From NCBI GenBank assembly GCA_031258265.1, contig JAIRNB010000193.1:1-7310 (forward strand): DNA of 7,310 nt. The letters run 5' to 3'. This document shows positions 5,582 to 7,310 of the stretch, piece by piece (position 1 is the stretch's first letter; each line of letters opens with the position of its first letter). A program made the translations under genes and the position numbers. The stretch comes from Treponema sp. (GTDB taxonomy: Bacteria > Spirochaetota > Spirochaetia > Treponematales > Breznakiellaceae). The notes below the pieces were generated by a model that did no database searches, was not told the origin of the DNA, and saw only the letters and a program-made list of their open reading frames with translations.

Positions 5582-5776
5582 ATGGCTGAATATGAAAAGA
5601 AAGTCCGGGAAGTCCTGAAACAACATGGCTTTGTTTTTCATCATCACGGCAGGGGCAATCATGACGTGTGGTTTAAAGCCTCAGTCAATATCAAGGTAAC
5701 AGTTGATGGAAAGATAAAATCCCGGCACATGGCAAACCAGATTATGAAAGAAGCGGGAATTGATCATCACTTCTGA
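5582..5776 (+). CDS. HicA-like mRNA interferase toxin (YcfA family)
   Basis: A 64-residue dsRBD-like RNase expected to cut mRNA and arrest growth unless held by the antitoxin encoded just before it. The N-terminal helix VREVLKQHGFVF leads into HHHGRGNHDVWFK, where His27 in GNH takes the place of the catalytic His of the usual GSH motif. NIKVTVDGK is the next strand, and SRHMANQIMKEAGI is the typical C-terminal helix. Length and order match small HicA proteins. The antitoxin-first order is the reverse of classical hicAB but common in such pairs. No separate ribosome binding site precedes the ATG, which fits coupling to the antitoxin stop two bases earlier. It appears complete. Confidence 0.8.
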   Translation: MAEYEKKVREVLKQHGFVFHHHGRGNHDVWFKASVNIKVTVDGKIKSRHMANQIMKEAGIDHHF

Positions 5777-5857
5777 CTTTATATGTCGTTGAGAGCAGGG
5801 AGCCGCCAAAGATGCGAGATGCAGACGGGAACGGGTTTGTTGTGTTATGCTTAATGT

Positions 5858-6085
5858 ATGGTTGCTGTAAAAGCCTATTTTTACGGTCATGTCTTTGTTC
5901 CCGAATCCCCGGTGAAAGCGGAAGTTAATCAGCCCGCCCTTATCACTATTCTGGATACTGAAACAACAAGGGCGGCAAAAAAACAACGCCTCCTCAGCCT
6001 TGCCGGAAGTATCTCTAATGAAGATTATCTTTTAATGAAAAAAGCCCTTGAAGATACCGAAAAGGTATTTCCCGATGAATGGTAG
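5858..6085 (+). CDS. DUF104 (AF2212)-like VapB-type antitoxin
   Basis: A 75-residue protein. The N-terminal part, MVAVKAYFYGHVFVP followed by ESPVKAEVNQPALITIL, has the beta pattern of the DUF104/AF2212-like family: a short strand, G-x-x-F-x-P, then a second strand. The C-terminal half, RLLSLAGSISNEDYLLMKKALEDTEKVFPDEW, is helical and acidic, as expected for an antitoxin tail that fills a PIN toxin groove. It overlaps the start of the next frame, a VapC remnant, by 11 bases, the normal coupling in vapBC operons. No clear ribosome binding site precedes the ATG; another ATG four bases earlier is out of frame. The protein looks intact although its toxin does not, so it is probably an orphan antitoxin. 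Confidence 0.65.
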   Translation: MVAVKAYFYGHVFVPESPVKAEVNQPALITILDTETTRAAKKQRLLSLAGSISNEDYLLMKKALEDTEKVFPDEW

Positions 6086-6227
6086 TGTTCTTCTTGATAC
6101 TAATGTTATCATTAAAACATCCACCGATATTCCCGTACAATTTACCGGACCCATTGAGAATGACCAAGGCACATCGAAGCCGACAGAAGCACAATTTCTA
6201 TATGTCATCGACGGTAAAAGATATTGA
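6075..6227 (+). pseudogene. Truncated VapC/PIN-domain toxin remnant
   Basis: The 50-codon frame starts inside the antitoxin gene (11-base overlap) with MNGSVLLDTNVII, the exact first motif of PIN-domain RNases including its first catalytic aspartate (Asp8). Normal PIN toxins continue for ~120 more residues with further acidic residues. Here the frame runs into unrelated-looking sequence and stops at 6225. GPIENDQ (25-31) faintly resembles the late PIN motif G-x-P-I-x-x-N-D, so this may be an internally deleted copy rather than a simple 5' fragment. It cannot be an active RNase. Its last codons overlap one copy of the island's TATATGTCAT motif and the -35 box of the BrnT promoter. Confidence 0.7.
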
Positions 6228-6252
6228 CACTTTTATACGTATGTGATAATAT
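6224..6252 (+). promoter_or_regulatory. Sigma-70 promoter of the brnT-brnA pair
   Basis: TTGACA (6224-6229) and TAATAT (6247-6252) are 17 bp apart, with a TG extended -10 at 6244-6245. This is close to consensus and 19 bases before brnT. The -35 overlaps the stop of the VapC remnant. Confidence 0.65.
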
Positions 6253-6259
6253 GTATTAT
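6246..6259. promoter_or_regulatory. Inverted repeat over the -10, possible BrnA operator
   Basis: ATAATA-TG-TATTAT is a perfect 6-bp inverted repeat around two bases, covering the -10 box. ATACGTAT (6235-6242), an 8-bp palindrome, lies in the spacer. BrnTA systems are known to be self-repressed by the BrnA-containing complex, so either could be its site. Confidence 0.4.
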
Positions 6260-6270
6260 AGAGGTTATGC

Positions 6271-6570
6271 ATGGACTATGAATGGGACACGACCAAAAAC
6301 CTGGAAAACATCAGAAAGCACAAGGTCAGTTTTGAACAAGCCGTATCAGCCATAGAAGACCCCCATAGGCTTTTTCTGTACGATGAAGCCCATAGCCAAA
6401 ATGAGGACCGTTATACTGTTATCGGAAATGCTGAAGGACGGATTTTATTCGTCAACGAAGTAGAGATAGACGAAGGTACAACCCGTATTATTTCGGCCCG
6501 GCGTGCCAAAAAGAAAGAGATGGAGGCATATTATGGCAATTGTGCGCTATACTTCGGAAACCATACCTAA
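6271..6570 (+). CDS. brnT: BrnT-type RNase toxin
   Basis: A 99-residue RelE-like ribonuclease toxin. It opens with MDYEWDTTKNLENIRKHKVSF, the hallmark BrnT start (F/Y-x-W-D...K-N-x-x-K-H-x-V-x-F). EDRYTVIG follows, and then the conserved RIISARRAKKKEMEAYY near residues 72-88. Lys16/His17, Arg47, Arg72 and Arg77 are at the positions where BrnT proteins keep basic residues, several of them needed for RNA cleavage. It is slightly longer at the C-terminus than usual: the last ~10 residues are read through the start of the antitoxin gene. AGAGG (6260-6264), six bases before the ATG, supports this start. The 38-base overlap with the next gene implies coupled translation. It appears intact and functional. 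Confidence 0.88.
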   Translation: MDYEWDTTKNLENIRKHKVSFEQAVSAIEDPHRLFLYDEAHSQNEDRYTVIGNAEGRILFVNEVEIDEGTTRIISARRAKKKEMEAYYGNCALYFGNHT

Positions 6571-6823
6571 ACCTACCAGGGAAGATTGGGAACGGCTTGA
6601 TAGTCTCAAAGATGAAGATATTGACTGCTCCGACATTCCCGAAATAAGCGATTTTTCCAAATTCCGCCCCTGGGAACAGCGCCAGATGTTTAAGCCGGTA
6701 AAAGTTGCGGTTACCTGCAAACTGGATGCTGATGTTGTGGCATGGCTCAAGCAGGATGGGAAGGGGTATCAGACCCGTATGAACGCCATTTTGCGGGAAG
6801 TTATGCTTCATTCCGGGTCTTAA
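6533..6823 (+). CDS. brnA: BrnA-type antitoxin with ribbon-helix-helix C-terminus
   Basis: A 96-residue antitoxin and probable autorepressor paired with BrnT. An acidic, disordered-looking N-terminal part (10-50, with WERLDSLKDEDIDCSDIPEI) should wrap the toxin. KPVKVAVTCKLDADVVAWLKQDGKGYQTRMNAILREVM (54-91) is the BrnA/CopG-like ribbon-helix-helix, with strand KVAVTCKLD and GKGYQTRMN before the second helix. ATG 6533 is preferred over the upstream in-frame ATG 6503 because GGAGG (6522-6526) lies six bases before it; the longer form would add a basic stretch with no family match. The toxin-first order and overlap are standard for brnTA. Confidence 0.88.
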   Translation: MAIVRYTSETIPKPTREDWERLDSLKDEDIDCSDIPEISDFSKFRPWEQRQMFKPVKVAVTCKLDADVVAWLKQDGKGYQTRMNAILREVMLHSGS

Positions 6824-6835
6824 TAATTTTAATTT

Positions 6836-7006
6836 TTATATGTCATTTGTTGCCAGATATGCCGCAAAATACCTCTTGAACCGGATTGCTTCAATCCGAT
6901 TTACACTGGCTTTCAGTTTAGCAAGGCCAAATAGTACACAGTCAAAGCCACACTTAAAAGCAAGGCAATCCAAACATCGGGCTTTAATGGCTTCTTTGGC
7001 AGTCAT
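6836..7006 (-). CDS. Small Cys-rich protein of the AIKARCLDC type, function unknown
   Basis: A 56-residue minus-strand protein. MTAKEAIKARCLDC followed by a second cysteine pair (Cys19, Cys23 in KCGFDC) recalls small proteins in spirochaete prophages and islands that start AI(K/R)AKCLDC and carry four cysteines, possibly a zinc knuckle. I recognise the pattern, not a function. The start is set by AGGGGGA ending eight bases before the ATG; an in-frame ATG 17 codons upstream lacks a site. Relatives, as I recall them, end in a further Cys-x-x-Cys segment. Here the protein ends in IRFKRYFAAYLATNDI without cysteines, and its last codons are made by the TATATGTCAT motif, suggesting a replaced C-terminus. 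The plus-strand frame over the same bases is its shadow. Confidence 0.55.
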   Translation of the reverse strand: MTAKEAIKARCLDCLAFKCGFDCVLFGLAKLKASVNRIEAIRFKRYFAAYLATNDI

Positions 7007-7060
7007 GATTGTTCCCCCTTTGTCCAATAATACAATAATCCATTCTCCAAAAGGCAAAGT

Positions 7061-7192
7061 ATGACCGAACAGGACTTACGGGGCATTTTAAGTGCCAATA
7101 TCAAGCGGTATCGCCGTTTAGCCCTCTTGAACACTGAAAAGGGGAGAGGCTTTTTCATTTCCCTAATCCTTGCGGAATGGCATGGAAGATGA
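7061..7192 (+). pseudogene. Truncated XRE-type HTH regulator remnant
   Basis: The 43-codon frame begins MTEQDLRGILSANIKRYRR, which matches the opening helix of XRE/Cro repressors (x-L-x-x-N-I-K-R-Y-R-x-x-R). After about residue 20 the helix-turn-helix itself (normally SQxxLAxxx and following) is absent and the frame continues into ALLNTEKGRGFF and stops. It lacks the DNA-recognition helix and cannot act as a normal repressor. AAAAGG before the ATG is a weak ribosome binding site. It starts 55 bases from, and divergent to, the Cys-rich gene, an arrangement common at prophage or island edges. Confidence 0.5.
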
Positions 7193-7310
7193 TTCTCTAT
7201 GTCATCTTATATGTCATTCAAGTCTTTGCAATGATTAGGAACGCCTCTTGAATGGGAAGTTCACCGCCGGGACTGGTACGACGCACTATCCCTGGTGTTT
7301 AGATAGTTCA
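7193..7310. other. Gene-poor end of the window with possible gene debris
   Basis: No intact gene is visible. TATGTCAT occurs twice (7198-7205 and 7210-7217) and CCTCTTGAA once (7244-7252). From 7235 to 7306 a short frame reads LGTPLEWEVHRRDWYDALSL and ends in VFR at a stop. It is closed upstream by a TGA at 7232, has no start codon and has a protein-like composition, so it could be the tail of a deleted gene. I do not recognise it. Confidence 0.25.

Noticed and set aside
6882..6898. CGGATTG-CTT-CAATCCG perfect hairpin
   Set aside because: It lies within the Cys-rich coding sequence (codons for RIEAIR) and has no T run; probably coincidental.
6840..7064. Plus-strand 74-codon frame after brnA
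   Set aside because: The minus strand has a good ribosome binding site and a family-like CLDC protein; this frame has neither.

Overview
The window looks like part of a spirochaete chromosome, most likely a Treponema of the termite-gut type. This is inferred from remembered resemblance of several small proteins (the DUF1902/HicA pair, the DUF104-like antitoxin and the CLDC protein) and from the mixed base composition. No rRNA or tRNA is present to confirm it.

Positions ~6-1415 hold an apparently complete IS110-family insertion sequence, read on the minus strand. Its DEDD/serine recombinase has all the expected catalytic residues. The 250-base leader upstream of the recombinase looks like a bridge-RNA region. 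Two 9-base stretches in it are exact copies of the two element/flank junctions (4-12 and 1412-1420). Both are aligned on a shared CT (AG on the minus strand), so the element can be delimited to the base. The same boundaries would place an outward -35 and an inward extended -10 exactly 17 bp apart in an excised circle. This is the most interesting part of the window.

Positions 1510-4074 carry two closely spaced, GC-rich plus-strand housekeeping genes, probably one operon: aroA (EPSP synthase, shikimate pathway) and a GNAT acetyltransferase with an Eis-like layout. The insertion sequence sits 94 bases before aroA and points away from it. The gap at 4075-4315 holds a weak terminator-like hairpin, a 12-bp perfect palindrome and two diverged copies of a ~53-base direct repeat. 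A stand-alone NAD(P)-dependent epimerase/dehydratase follows at 4316-5317, with a strong ribosome binding site.

From 5367 to the end the DNA becomes AT-richer and holds a cluster of small toxin-antitoxin genes in varying states of decay. A DUF1902 antitoxin with a HicA-like toxin appears intact. A DUF104-like antitoxin overlaps a VapC/PIN toxin reduced to its first motif. A BrnT/BrnA pair appears intact, with a consensus promoter and a possible operator. A minus-strand Cys-rich small protein is followed, divergently, by an XRE repressor cut down to its first ~20 residues. A short motif, TATATGTCAT, recurs about five times in this island, mostly at gene ends or where homology breaks off. The island reads as a site of repeated gain and loss next to a stable core-gene block.
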